Positions 1-11,779 of a stretch of 59,978 nucleotides of DNA are shown here, piece by piece. Under the pieces are notes generated by a model. The model was not told the origin of the DNA. It did not search any database and saw nothing but the letters and a program-made list of their open reading frames with translations. The DNA lies in contig MNCI01017825.1 in assembly GCA_015680685.1 (NCBI GenBank), positions 3,144 through 63,121 on the forward strand. The letters run 5' to 3'. Made by a program: the position numbers and the translations under genes. Each line of letters starts with the position of its first letter. The first letter of the stretch is position 1. This stretch comes from Gnetum montanum. Lineage: Eukaryota > Streptophyta > Gnetopsida > Gnetales > Gnetaceae.

Positions 1-2796
1 AGTAAGCTTTAACCATCAAATCACATAAGGTAACCACGAGAGCAGTAATTGCATCTAGGAGAAGGATGATTACAGCCATAAGGCCAGGGGTAACACAGCC
101 ATTATGGGTAAACCTTAATTGAAACCAGGAGAAGGATGATTAGAGTCACAAGACTCAAGATAGCAATAGTCAATGGGTCCACGGCTAGGGCTAACACTGT
201 CGTTATAAATAAAGCTGAAATGGAAAATAACATAGATCAAAAAAAGCCACAATATTGCAGCAACTACTTTGTTCTTGTGAAAACTTTGTAGGTTCATTGC
301 ATTTAGAGGATGAGGTGAACGATAATTCACGTAATGCTCGTTCTCAACTGTATCCTTAGGAGAATACCTAAGATCTCTATAAAAAAACCATATTTTACCC
401 TCTACGGTCTATTTTTGGTCTTTTTTGAACTAAGTCTCTGGAGGCAGCTTCTCGAAAATTTTGTGCATTTGCTGAGAAGAAGCGGTAGACGTTTTTTCCG
501 CAATTTTGGCATTCAATGAACGTGAATTGTCCTCCCGTTTTGTTTAGGTCAAAGTAAACGTGAACCTTCTCAAAAAGTTTGTACATGGACCCACAAGACG
601 CTATACACGTTTTCTCACAATTTTAGCATTGAAAGCGAACGCATATTCCTGAAAAGATACTTCACGAAAATTTTGTGCATGGCGCAGAAGACTCGTTACT
701 CGTTTTCTCCGCAATTTTGAAAGTGAACACGTTTCCTCCATTTATAACTCGTCGTTTTTGTCCTCTAGCATGGTGTAGATACTGATAATAGAAAAGTAAA
801 ACTCAAAAAGCAGGGGACAGTTACACCATTAGAATCATCGTTACTATGGTGCTGTTATTCGTGCTTTTCATCGTAAAATATGAATGCGAATACTTATGGT
901 TATGGACTTGTATCTGCAACGATTCAAGCGAGACTAACCAATCCGCAACGATTCAGGGGAGACCAATGAAGGATCGAGGACTAAGTCTGCCAATGAAGGT
1001 AATACCCACAAAAAGAAATGAAATTCCACTTCCACTCTTGTCTCTGTTAGGCTAATATACATCACATCACCTCTAAGGCACCGGGGCTCATTTACATCGC
1101 ATCAAGTTTATGTGCTTTTCCAAGACTACCATCACATAAGTTTACGTTTTGTTTTCCAATTGAGACCACTTACAAAAATTTCCTTAAGAGCATTAAATTC
1201 TTAAAAATGAATGCACCAAGTTATCTTGAATCAAACCAAACCATATCCAATAATTTATGAGATGCAATGACACATGCATAGCTCATTAGATTTTAGTTTA
1301 AAGCTTTAAAAAAGAGATTCACCTTGTCAAATATATGAGTTAATTTAATTTAAGGTAAGCTTACTAACGTGTAAATTTTGAAGATTTTATATAACTATGA
1401 TAAATTTTATATCATCGTATCATCATTGTCTATTGCAATTTAACTTCTAGATGCTAAAAGGTTAGGACTAAAAATCAATACAAGAATTTATGGAATGCAA
1501 TTTGGACAACAACATAAATAGTAGTAAAGTAAACATGACAATTCAATGGTAAGAGGTTGCTCACTACAATAGGATAGCCATCATACTTGCTATATTTTAT
1601 GGTGATGAATGTTGACGAATACAAAAGAAGAATGAATAACAAATCAATATGGCAAAAATGTAGATGCTTTGATGGATGTTGAATGTTACAAATAATAATA
1701 ATAATAATAGATTGCATAGTTTTATATATTAGAGAAAGATTTTGAGTTGCTTCTATTTCAAATAAGCTATAAGAATGATGTCTTAGATGGTTGGGGAATG
1801 TACACAATAGATTAGATAATGAGCCTATAGAAAAGCTTCCTACATCACTATTCCAAAAAAGATATCAAAAGGAACATAAAAAGATTGAAAAAATAATTGA
1901 AGATGATTTGAAAAAATTGTAAATAAATAAAGATCTAGCTTTTCATAATGACAAAAGAGATCTCATGTAACCCTTCATATTTTGTTAGTACAAGGCTATG
2001 ATGATGATGTTGTATACTCATGACACTTTTTAACAATAAACAAAATATATTTCTACTTTTTTTTAAAAGTTAGAGAATCTCCTCTTGATACCTACTAAAA
2101 TCTTGAAATTCTAACCTGATGAAGGGTCAAGGTAAGAAAAATCTAAGCATGATTTCTGGAGTAGAAAAATTTGAGTACATAATTATCGTAGTAGGGTTAG
2201 AAGAACAAAGAAAAGGCACACTAGTTTAATTTTAAAGAAGTAAGGTTAGAAAAGTCATAGTAAGGTAGAAAGAACAGAGAAAAGGTTAGAAAAGTCATAG
2301 TAAGGTAGAAAGAACAAAGAAAAGGTTCACTACTTATTTAATTTTAGAGAAGAGCGATCAAAGTTAATAGAATAGCCCCATAACTTAATTTCAAAGAAGC
2401 AATTTGAGAAGAGTCTTAATGCATGATCAAAAGAACAAAGAATAAGCCTTCTCAAGGCATGAAAAGTTTGATTCCGTAATTAATGCAGTGCAGTTGTAAC
2501 AAAAACAAGGAGGCCCACCACTTAATGAATTTTAAAGTAGGGTCACAAAAGTCCAAATGAGTGCCAATAATGCACGACAATGAGGAAGCGCGTCTAGACT
2601 CACATGAGAGATGCCAGTGGCTTGGTCATTGAGTCCAATAATAATCACAGCCACCGGTGGCTTGGTCATTGAGTCAAATAATAATATGATGCACAACATG
2701 AACTTTCCCTTGAGAGTCTTTAAATTCAGCATTCCAAGCCAGTGACGCCAAACACTCTGCAACGTTTAGGTTAAGTTGGAGATCCCAACAACAAAC
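1..2796 (+). other. Upstream region of the block 1 receptor kinase, no gene seen
   Basis: No convincing coding sequence. It holds a ~125-bp tandem repeat (about 395-770), a short ATT/AAT microsatellite near 1690-1709 and small direct repeats at 2220-2335 and 2610-2690. The ORF at 846-1055 is open in both blocks, but I do not recognise it. Parts are clearly related to 16360-18890, the promoter of an older duplicate of the same gene, so this is probably the promoter and 5' flank of the kinase. Confidence 0.6.
395..770. repeat. About three tandem copies of a ~125-bp unit (block 1)
   Basis: Each unit has a run like cttctcgaaaattttgtgca, then a variant of acgcgtttactcgttttctc, then a caattttg stretch and a gtttttgtcct end. 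The units are diverged. The same unit occurs at 24722-25100 (block 2 copy) and about twice each at 16853-17098 and 41027-41270. It lies upstream of every receptor-kinase 5' end in the window. Confidence 0.75.
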
Positions 2797-5700
2797 ATGC
2801 TGCGTAGAAGTGTTGTATTATGGCATCTAGTTTTGTTTGCCATTTGCATGATGAATGGTAGTTTTCACTCTGCAAAATTATTGCATGAACAAGACGTCGA
2901 AAGCTTTCTTATATTCAAGAAAATGGTGGAGTCTGATCCTAATGGAGCTTTGGTTAATTGGCATCCTAACTCCATACACTACTGCAACTGGAGTAATGTT
3001 GAATGCAATTCAGCTGGTAGAGTGGTGAAGCTTGATCTTTACAGCATGCAAATCCAACGTACAATATCTCCGTCCCTCGGAAATTTATCTTATCTCACGT
3101 ACCTGGATCTTTGCAATAATTCATTTCATGGTACAATTCCTCCCCATCTAGGCACCTTGAAAAACCTGCAAACTTTGTATCTATGCAAAAATAGGCTCCA
3201 GGGTACCATTCCTGACACATTTACAAACCTTACACAGCTGCAAATACTGTCCATTGCACAAAATAACTTGCATGGTAGCATTCCTCACAACATTGGCCAC
3301 ATGTTCAGTCTTCAGATACTCGCCCTCCAGACAAACATTCTCTCTGGTTCAATTCCCTCTTCCATAGGAAACCTCTCTTCTCTGAAACAGTTGTACATTT
3401 ATCGAACACCCATAACCGGCACATTACCACAAGAAATATACAAGCTAAAGAATCTTATGTTTCTGTATGTTTTTAAAAATCCTCAATTGGCTGGTGATAT
3501 TCCTGAATCAGTTGGCAACATGTCTAGACTTAGCCATGTAAACATGCATCAAAATGCTTTTACAGGCTATGTTCCTTCTCAGCTGGGCACACTGGAAAAC
3601 CTATCTGTTCTATACTTGTCAGGAAACAACCTTATATGTAGCATTCCTCCATCTTTAGGGAACTGCAACAATCTTCGTACACTTGTATTTGATAAAAATC
3701 AGCTGACAGGAGTCATTTCTCTGCAGTTTGGAAGGTTGTCGTTGACTATTTTCAGGGTAATGTCCAATCGTCTTGTAAATGATGGCTCTCCCAAAATTTC
3801 TATTTTATCTGCTTTTTCAAATTGCTCCACCTTAAATGTTCTGGATCTATCCTCCAACAAGCTAAAGGGAATGTTGCCAGAAGTGTTCTCATTCAACCTG
3901 TCAACACTACTTTTGAATGGGAACTTTATATCTGGTCCAATTCCTTGGAAGGCCTTGGGGAAACTGGAAAACCTGATAAATCTTGATTTGTCTGATAACA
4001 AGCTCACAGGTCATGTTTCTGGGTCAGTTGGAGAATTCAAGAAAATTCAAAGAATTGCTCTAGGTAATAAAAAATTACAAGGCAGCATACCCTATGAAAT
4101 TGGGAGGCTTGGCTCTACTCTGTACGAGCTTTCAATACAAAATAACTTGTTGGGGGGAATTCCTGATGCAATTGGTAACCTGAAAAATCTAAGACATTTA
4201 GTCTTGGATCATAATAACTTGTCAGGTTTGATCACTCCCAGCTTAGGATAATGTTATAAATTAGAGCTGCTGGACCTTTCTTCAAATAAGTTTGATGGCT
4301 CCACCCCACCGGAAGTGGCAAATCTCTACAATATTCAAATCTACTTCAATTTGTCCCACAATTCCTTGGATGAAAAATTGCCAGCAGAAATTGGTAAGAT
4401 GATTCACACTGAAGCCATAAATGTTTCAGCAAATAGAATCAGTGGCACCATTCCATCTGTTCTTGAAGGCTGCAACAACCTGCAACAACTAGATTTATCA
4501 TTTAATGAGTTTCAAGAATCAATTCCAAGGTCTCTGAGCAACCTGGAGAACCTCATGTCCATGGACCTTTCCCACAACAATATTTCTAGTTTAATAACTT
4601 TTGACCTTGAGAAATTGCAGATGCTTCAGATCCTTAATCTTTCATTCAATGATCGAAGTGGAGAAGTTCCATAGGGAGCATCATTTCGTCATTTTAACAA
4701 GCTATCATTTTTAGGAAATCCAAAGCTCTGTGGAGAATGGGTACAGCTACCTGCTTGCACATCCGTGGCAAACACTCACACTGATTCCAAGGTAAAAATC
4801 ATTGCTCCAGTTGCTGCCTGCGCTGGTGTTTTGGTAATTTGCCTTGTTTTCTATGTATCAATCTACTGCACAAGAAGTCTGAAGGATAGAGGGGATAGAG
4901 GTGTGTTAAATTGTGAATTTGACAACTGGAAGAAGAACTATGGAAATCGATTCTCTTACAGAGACATCAGCGAAGCCACTGGAGGATTCAACATCAACAA
5001 GCTGCTGGGTTCCACAATCCTGGCCTTCGTATATAGGGGCACTCTCAGAGATGGCACTGATGTGGCTATTAAGCTCCTTAACAAAATTAATCAAGAAGCC
5101 TTGAAAGGTTTTGTTTTAGAATGCAAGGCCTTGAGCATGGTGAAGCACAGAAATTTAGTAAAAATCATCGGTTTTTGTTGGGAAGGCGCACACAAAGCCC
5201 TGGTCATGCCACTGATGCCCAAAGGAAGTTTGGCACATGCCCTGCAGAGAGAGAATGAATACCTGTCCTTCAGAGAGGTGGTGAATATAGCCATGGATAT
5301 TGCACATGGGCTAGAATACCTGCATCATTATAGCAGTATTCAAATCATCCACTGTGACATAAAACCCAACAACATCTTGTTTGATGAAGATATGGTTGCT
5401 CATGTTGCTGATTTCGGTATTGCAAAGTTCCTCTGCACTGATTTTGTATCTTCCTTATCTTCCAGTTTGTCTCTTGCAGGATCAATTGGTTATATTCCTC
5501 CAGGTACCTACTTACATCCTGGTACTTTGGCTTTATTTGAATTTTCTGAAATCATCCTTTATTTGACACTGCCTAAACTTTACCCTTACAAGCCTCTATA
5601 ATAGAGGTTTCTGTTATACATGATATTTATGGTTAGTCGTTACACATTCACTAATTTAGATTTTAAGAATTTTCTTAGGATTGGTTTTGACATGATAATG

Positions 5701-6047
5701 AATTTGCAGAGTATGGAGGAGGGGGAATGGTGTCGCCTAAGGGAGATGTATATAGCTATGGAGTAACCTTGTTAGAAATGACAACAGGTAAAAGCCCAAC
5801 TGATGAAAATCCTGATGGGTTTTGCAATTTACACAGTTGGGTGCTGGATTCATTCCCTGATAAATTAGAACAAGTGTTGCACAAAAAGCTGCCATCGGAA
5901 TGCATTGAGGATACTTTGCTGTGGAATTGCATTTCTAACTTCATAAAAATGGCACTATGATGTACCAGTGAAAACTCTTACCAAAGACCAGACATGACCT
6001 TTGTTTCCCGTTTCTTGGAGGAAATTTCCAAGAGAATCAGTGTTTGA
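2797..6047 (+). pseudogene. LRR receptor-like kinase, block 1 copy, three premature stops
   Basis: Same two-exon structure as the intact gene at 27045: exon 1 2797-5503, GT-AG intron 5504-5709, exon 2 5710-6047. Three nonsense changes break the frame. These are CAA to TAA at 4249 (codon 485, in the LRR domain), GAG to TAG at 4672 (codon 626, just before the membrane segment) and TGC to TGA at 5958 (codon 986, near the kinase end). The ATG at 2797 is chosen because the upstream in-frame codons begin with TTG after a TAG at 2767. A truncated product of 484 residues (signal peptide plus LRRs) could still be secreted. Unlike the block 2 copy, it keeps the conserved Trp of the N-terminal cap (CNWSNVEC). 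The kinase part is much closer to the block 2 copy than the N-terminal part is. Confidence 0.92.
5504..5709 (+). other. Intron of the block 1 receptor kinase
   Basis: The donor is at CCTCCAG|GTACCT and the acceptor at TTTGCAG|AGTATG. Removing it joins the activation-segment end to the C-lobe and restores a [15 protein letters not shown] reading. The block 2 intron at 29752-29957 has the same length (206 bp) and position, a phase-1 site inside the Glu codon. Confidence 0.85.
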
Positions 6048-7463
6048 GTTTCATCTCCAAGAGAATCTTAAATAAGAAGCCACTATCATGCACCAATAAA
6101 GTCCCTCACCTAACACCACTCAGCGCCTACGGTGTCTTCTTCAACACCACTCAGTGCCTACGTTGTCTTCTTCTTGAAGAGTCAACATCTAAGTTTCACT
6201 CCACCATTCAAAGTATATTATCCTCCAGGGGTTATGCATAAGTTTCCAGTGTGCATATTGATTAAGTTTGTGGGGTGCATTATCCTCCAAGGCTTATCCA
6301 TATTTTTGATGCGTGTGCTTATGTCTGTATTATGCATTATACCGTATGGCCGTTCTTCACGTTTTGATATTATACTTATTAGTAAACAAATTTTGTTAAC
6401 TTTTGTTGCTTTTTTCAAGTTTCCGCTTGAGAATAGAATTAAACTTAGGAATTAACCATGAACGCTAAAGATACGTTAAGGAATTGCACCTTCCAAGCTT
6501 TTTAATTACCGTTGGCAGTTTCGTACCTGTTTCACGGGGGGAACTCGTGGCATATTGACAACTAAAATTTTTCCCCTTTAAATTTAAGGAATATAACCTT
6601 AAATTTAAGAGTCCGAGTACCTCATTAGTATTTGTAAGATGTTACTAGACGCTCTTTTGGATCTAAATCTTTGATTATGTTTATGCTTAAGACAAGCAAC
6701 CAATATAATATTTAGTTGGAACATAGTTAATAATTTAAGTATTTTAACAATAACTTAGATGTACAACATTTTTTTCATGTTAGGGTAAGTGTTAGAAGAG
6801 TACTTTATATTAAATAAAATACAAAACAAACTTTTTCATTGGGTAAATAAAATAAGTACTATAATTTTTCTATGTGTGGCATGTTTGTGTTGGCCCTAAT
6901 TTTCTAAAGTGGTGGTTTATGAATCTTAGCCAACTTTTATTAATAAACCTTTATGAATATGGGCAATTTCCAAACAAGTTAAAATCTCCTATTCTAAAGT
7001 TGCTTTTGTTTATATTAATAGGTATAGAAGATAGATGACTATATATACCCTAGGACATATAGCCAACATGAAACATTCATAAAACTTAAAACCAACTTTA
7101 TAAAGTAGTGTTACCCCAATAATTTAGGGTGTTTGAAATTTAAGGAATTGATTTTAAATTAAAGGAGTTGAAATTGATCCAACATTAATATTAAGTAATA
7201 CCAAATGTTAGGTGTTTAATATTAATTCATGGTTTATTGTTTATTAGAATCCACCAAATAGATTAAACACAAAGAATGTGTAAGAACATTAATTTTACCA
7301 AAGCTCTATGGATCACTTAAAAATTTTCAGGCCTTCTAGGTATGCTTTAATGCTAATCAAACTTAAAATAAATATACCTTTAAGAAAAATGTTTCAATTA
7401 AAAAAGTGAACATCATATTAATAATTATTCAAGTGTTTCCTTAGCCATAAAAGTCATGGCATT
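6048..7463 (+). other. 3' flank of the block 1 kinase, no gene seen
   Basis: AT-rich sequence without a supported gene. A short inverted repeat (aatttaagg and ccttaaatt, separated by about 7 bases) lies at about 6577-6612 and could form a small hairpin. The ORFs at 6044-6455 are open in both blocks but overlap one another in different frames and resemble no known protein. The stretch is probably 3' UTR and downstream DNA. Confidence 0.5.
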
Positions 7464-8397
7464 TGATGAGAGCAGTTACTCTAGTAGTTATTCTAATTAT
7501 TAGAGTGGTTACTCTAGCGGTTTCTTTAGTAGTTATTCTAATTATTAAAGTGGTTACTCTAGTGGTTTCTTTAGAAATTATGCTAATTATTAGAGTGGTT
7601 GCTCTCATTATTAGAGTAGTTGCTCCCAAGCCTATAAATACAATGCCCATGTGCACAATTGGGAGAAAACGTCTTATAGCAGTCAAGTAGCAAAACTCTT
7701 GTAATCTGTTTTAAGGTTAGAATATTTTCCAAGTGCCCACAGTAGGATGTTAAGTGTCGACAGATCTTTATTCGAGCATTGTGTACCTGAGCACACCTTG
7801 TGTATAGCAATAAAGATGAGCTCTTTGATTCATTCTTATAGCACTTGAGATTTGTTTTCTTACACATTTCTTTAATTTTATTTTCTTATACATTTATTTT
7901 ATTTTATGCACTTTATATTTTTGTTATTAGCATAGTAATTCATTTTGATCAATTAAGAAAATCGTTAAATTACACTCAGTACGATCACTTTGAACATGTG
8001 TGCAATGCTTGGTAACCTAGTAACGATTAGCGTTTGGTAATCCTAGTAGCGTTGCACTGGTTCAGGATGTGTACGACAAGTGAAAATGGATACTGGTGTT
8101 AGGATTAGTTAAAGCCTAGTTAATCAGTAGTTAAGTTAAATTAGTCACTTAGTTATCTCTCTCTCCTCCCTTACTAGCAACAGGAAATAAAAACATAAAA
8201 GCTATAAAAATCATATGCCTCAAGCTTACTTAACCATACAATTGTGAGATACCAGTAAACTTGAGAAGACAATGATCAACCAACCCGTCCTTGCTCCAAA
8301 AAGGCGCATAGGCACTTAGTCCTTGGAATTTGATTGGATCGTGTGTGAAATGCTCGTATTCGTATGGTTGAGCATAGGGGTACCTCGCCACTCATCA
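7464..8397 (+). mobile_element. LTR (plus orientation), 934 bp, TGATGAG...CTCATCA, block 1
   Basis: Its ends form a perfect 7-bp inverted repeat, TGATGAG and CTCATCA. U3 (7470-7620) has tandem ~45-bp units containing gttactctag and attctaattatt, typical of LTR enhancer repeats. A TATA box, CCTATAAATACAATG, lies near 7629-7643. A polyA-like AATAAAG near 7809 fits the R region. The LTR is followed directly by a primer-binding-like site. No gag or pol follows in this orientation. Instead a related LTR faces it at 8522. The block 2 copy is 31713-32646. Confidence 0.85.
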
Positions 8398-8416
8398 TTG
8401 GCACCATTGCTAAGGA
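8398..8416 (+). other. Degenerate primer-binding site after the LTR
   Basis: The sequence TTGGCACCATTGCTAAGGA abuts the LTR end at 8397. It resembles the plant retrotransposon site TGGCGCCGTTGCCGGGGA, complementary to the tRNA-Asp 3' end, with several transitions. This supports reading the preceding element as a 5' LTR in plus orientation. The block 2 copy is at 32647-32665. Confidence 0.65.
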
Positions 8417-8521
8417 CTTAGTTGTTTGTGTGCTAACTAGAACATAGGAAATCATTCACATCATTGGAACGAACCCTTAGGGTTAGTTGAGAAAATAATA
8501 AACAAGAATACATTGCACACT

Positions 8522-9410
8522 TGATGAGTGGCGAGGTACCCCTACACTCAACCATACGAATACGAGCGTTACATGCACGATCCGATTGAATTTCGCAGAC
8601 TAAGTGCCTACATGCATTATAGAACACTTAAGATTAATCGTTCGTTGTCTTCCCAGACTTACTTGTATTTGTCACGGTTGTATGGTTAAGTAAGTCTGAG
8701 GTATGTGATTTTTATATTTTTCTGTTTTATTGCCTATGCTAATGAGGTAAAGGGTGAAGATACTAATTAACTAAATTTAACTAACTAACTAAGCCTTAAT
8801 TAACCTAGCATCATCATCCGTTCCCACTTGCCGTTCATACCCTGAACCAATGCAACCTTCTAGGATTACCAAACGCTAGTCGTTACTGGGATTACCAAGC
8901 ATAACGCACATGCTCGAAGTGGTCATATTAAATGCACTTAACTATAGGGGAAGGGTTGAGAAAGATTTAATTAACTAATAAAGAATTGAAATGATAAATG
9001 ATAAATAACAATAATTAAAGTCCTAATTAGCTTAGTCCATGCATTGCAAGGTTTATCCAAAAGTTTGTCTCTATTTCTGTAGATAAACTTGTGTTCAGGT
9101 ACAATTATTTTATCTCTGGAGAGGCAAAATTGCCAAAGTTTCACTAAAGTCTAGATCTAGATGGAGAAACAAGGAAGAGTTACCTCTTATTTATACACTT
9201 GGTAGTGCACCGTTAGTTCCATTCAGTCAAGAATCCCATACCTTCCCAATATTTTATAAGGAACTCAAGGATGAGTTTTTATTCAGTCATGGGGGTATGA
9301 TGGGATGCGATATCGCTTGTGCCGTGATATCACATCAGCCACGATATCACATCCCCTGCGATATCACGTACATGATATCGCAGAGGGCTACGCAATATCC
9401 TCCTTTTGGA
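8522..9410 (-). mobile_element. Inverted, rearranged LTR facing 7464-8397 (block 1)
   Basis: 8522-8945 is the reverse complement, with divergence, of 7975-8397. It begins with TGATGAG, the mirror of the other LTR's end. R/U5-like homology continues to about 9130, and a minus-strand TATA (TATAAATAAGAGG, near 9190) fits this orientation. The part beyond it (9200-9300) matches 19405-19498 in the opposite sense to that expected for U3, so U3 appears inverted or replaced. About 60 bp present in block 2 (33354-33415) are deleted at 9104. Confidence 0.7.
9309..9379. repeat. Five GATATC palindromes at 17-bp spacing (block 1)
   Basis: GATATC starts at 9309, 9326, 9343, 9360 and 9374, that is at intervals of 17, 17, 17 and 14. 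Each is embedded in a short palindrome such as GCGATATCGC or GTGATATCAC. The array lies between the inverted LTR and the antisense LRR fragment. The block 2 copy (about 33619-33690) keeps four of the five cores, the middle one having become GATATG. Confidence 0.85.
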
Positions 9411-10250
9411 ACTTGCCCATCTAGATCATTGAACGAAAGATTGAGACTTTGAAGCATTTACAGTTTCTCAAGTTCAAAGGGTATGGGACTAGAAATATTG
9501 TTGTGGGAAAGGTCCATGGACACTAGGTATCCCAGCTGGCTCAGAGACCCTGGAATGGATCCTTGAAACTCATTAAAAGAGAAATTCAGATATTGCAGGT
9601 TTTTGCAACCTTCAAGACAAGCCGAAACTATGCCGTTGATTCTTTGCTAAAACATCTATTGCTAGCGCATGAATCATGTGACCAATTTCTGTTGGCAATC
9701 TCCCATGCAAAGCGTTGCATGACAAATTACAGTAGAATTGAATGTTGTATAGATTTGCCACCTCCAATGGGATGGAGCCTTCAAACTTATTTGAAGAAAG
9801 GTCTAGAAGCTCTAATATGTAACATTCTCCTAAGTTGGAAAGAATGGTACCTAACAAATTATTATGATCCAAGACTAAACATCTTAGATTTTTCAGGTTA
9901 CCATTTGCATAATTCTGCCTAACAAGTAGTTATTGGGTATTGAAAGCTCAGACAGAGCAGAGCTAAGCCACCCAATTTCAGCTGGTATTCTGCCTTCCAA
10001 CTACTTGTTTCCTAAAGAATTTTTTTGAATTTTCTTGAATTCTACCACCAATCCAAAAATCCCTGCTGTGAACTTTTGCTAGACAAATCAAGTTCTATTA
10101 AGTTTTCCAGCCTTGATAAGGCATCCCAAGGAATTGACCCATAAATATGATTCCCATTCAACGTTAGTGAAGTCAAGTTTCATGGGAACACTCTGGGTAA
10201 TATTCCAATAAGCTTGTTGAAGGATAAATCTACAGACACTAAATGAGCTT
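9403..10250 (-). pseudogene. Antisense LRR receptor-kinase fragment (block 1)
   Basis: On the minus strand this matches the second half of the LRR domain of the window's own receptor kinase. The order is an LNGNHIYGSIPWDAL-like repeat near 10140, DHNNLLGTILSNLGECY near 9860, LDLSSNKFEGSIPLEVANLY near 9800, SFNEFQGSIPGSLSQL near 9560 and LNLSFNDLDGQVP near 9410. Stops and frameshifts are frequent. No signal peptide, membrane segment or kinase is attached. It abuts the GATATC array at 9403, so it looks like a captured or rearranged piece of a diverged paralogue. The block 2 copy is 33710-34560. Confidence 0.85.
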
Positions 10251-11218
10251 GTACAAGAGTAATCTTCAGTAATTCATAAATTCTTAGATTCAACATCTAT
10301 TAATTTAAGAAACTAAGCATACTCTAAATAACAAGTTTGGCTTTCTAACATTGAATGAACTTACAAGTTGAATTGCAAGTTGTATGCATGACTAATAATT
10401 GAATTGGTGATATCATAATTAGAGTTATTTTAATAACTAAAGGTAATTGGAAAACAAGGATCCTTTGATAAGATGATTGCATTTTGCTTATCACTTACTC
10501 TTATCTAGAGTCATTAACTAATTATTATAGCCAAACTGCTTATTTGAGAAACACAAATAGGATTCCATCACTAAGAATTCAAATAGGCATATAGCTTAAA
10601 ATTCCTTATCAAGAGTGAATATACTAACTATGCAATATAAATAGCATTGAGGATGAAAACCACATGTTTTTTTTTAAACAATGTTCTGTAATGTAAGCAT
10701 ATTATATATAATTAGGGTATTACAACAATACTCATAGCACTTACATTTCTACTATCTAGTAGATCCAAAGGGTTTATAAATGTAATAAAATTTCAGTTTC
10801 TAATTTTCTAGTCTTCATATAGACATATTGGTAATATGTTGAAGTGTTGCATCCAAAAAACTTTAACAAAGTTCAAATTAGGAATTGTTTTTCTAATGTT
10901 GATTTATAGTTATTTAGCTTGTATGATTAATTTGTGTCCTAATCACTATACTACACCCCTAAGCTAAGATAAATGCATATTGTAATAGTGAACATTATGA
11001 AAAAAAGAATTAAGCAAACTATAAAAATAACTTAACCAAGTTTCATATTCATCTATGATGTGGAAACCCTTGCTAAGGTATCCTCCAAAAACAACTCCCA
11101 ATATTAGCACTCAAATGTTGTGGAAAGTGGATAAGGGCTTCCACATTAGGGATAGATATAGATAAAGAAGAAAATCCAATGATAAACATGTTAGATGGTA
11201 AAATAAGGAAAATCAACA
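10251..11218. other. Intergenic, nothing recognised (block 1)
   Basis: AT-rich sequence with no supported coding region or structured repeat. Positions 10440-10576 are absent from block 2. The flanking actaa repeats suggest a microhomology-mediated deletion in block 2. Confidence 0.5.
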
Positions 11219-11720
11219 TTGCCTACCTCTAAAAAACAAGATGAAGAAATGAAAATATTGAGATTTCGACAAAGGCTACAAACTTTTCTACCTAGAAAAA
11301 GAAAATCAACACAAGGAAGTGGCATCATCTTTGATCAATTTGTTAAAGATAAGATGGTACAAGTATACCACCATAGCGATAGTATTATGGATATAAAACT
11401 TATATTTGACAATAAGATCATCAACATTATCAATGTAAATGCTCCAAAATTTGACCTAACAAATTCGATCAAGCAAAGTTTTTGAGATTCAATGGATGTT
11501 GTGATTTAAGGAACTTTCAAACAAAAAAGCATATTTATTGGGAGGGATTAATGGCTATGTTGGATCTATGAAGATTATATATGATAAGATTCACGAAGGA
11601 CACGAACTTGGAAAGTGAGATGAGATGGAATATTTGCTACTACAAGTTGTAAGTGCCTACAACTTTGGCTATTGAAATGGTGGTATCTTGAATGTTCTAA
11701 ATTTTCTACATGTACTTGCA
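11219..11720 (+). mobile_element. RTE-type LINE endonuclease remnant (block 1)
   Basis: The plus-strand translation shows the middle of an AP-type endonuclease of non-LTR elements: GSGIIFDQFVKDKMVQV, then SIMDIKLIFDNKIINIIN followed by VNAPKFDL (equivalent to the family's S-A-Y-A-P strand), then after a stop IFIGRD followed by an N/W-G-Y-like region (equivalent to the GGDFN loop) and SMKIIYDKIHEGHELGK. The order and spacing fit plant RTE elements. Multiple stops and lost catalytic residues mark it as dead. No RT domain follows; a gypsy remnant in the opposite strand starts at about 11780. The block 2 copy is 35414-35890. Confidence 0.65.
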
Positions 11721-11779
11721 CCTTGAATCAATGTATACAATGCATGGAACTCATTTATTTTAACTACTCTATGTTAATT

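Noticed and set aside
2776-2796. Starting the kinase at the TTG-led codons upstream of the ATG
   Set aside because: Plant genes normally start at ATG. The first in-frame ATG (2797, 27045) sits directly before the signal peptide, and an in-frame TAG lies just upstream.
7441-7690. Overlapping ORFs on both strands with repeated hydrophobic residues
   Set aside because: They are translations of the ~45-bp tandem units in the LTR U3, open in several frames because the repeat lacks stops. This is not a membrane protein.
9309-9379. Possible CRISPR-like array
   Set aside because: Repeats are only the 6-10-bp palindromes with 17-bp periodicity and no unique spacers, in a plant nuclear context.
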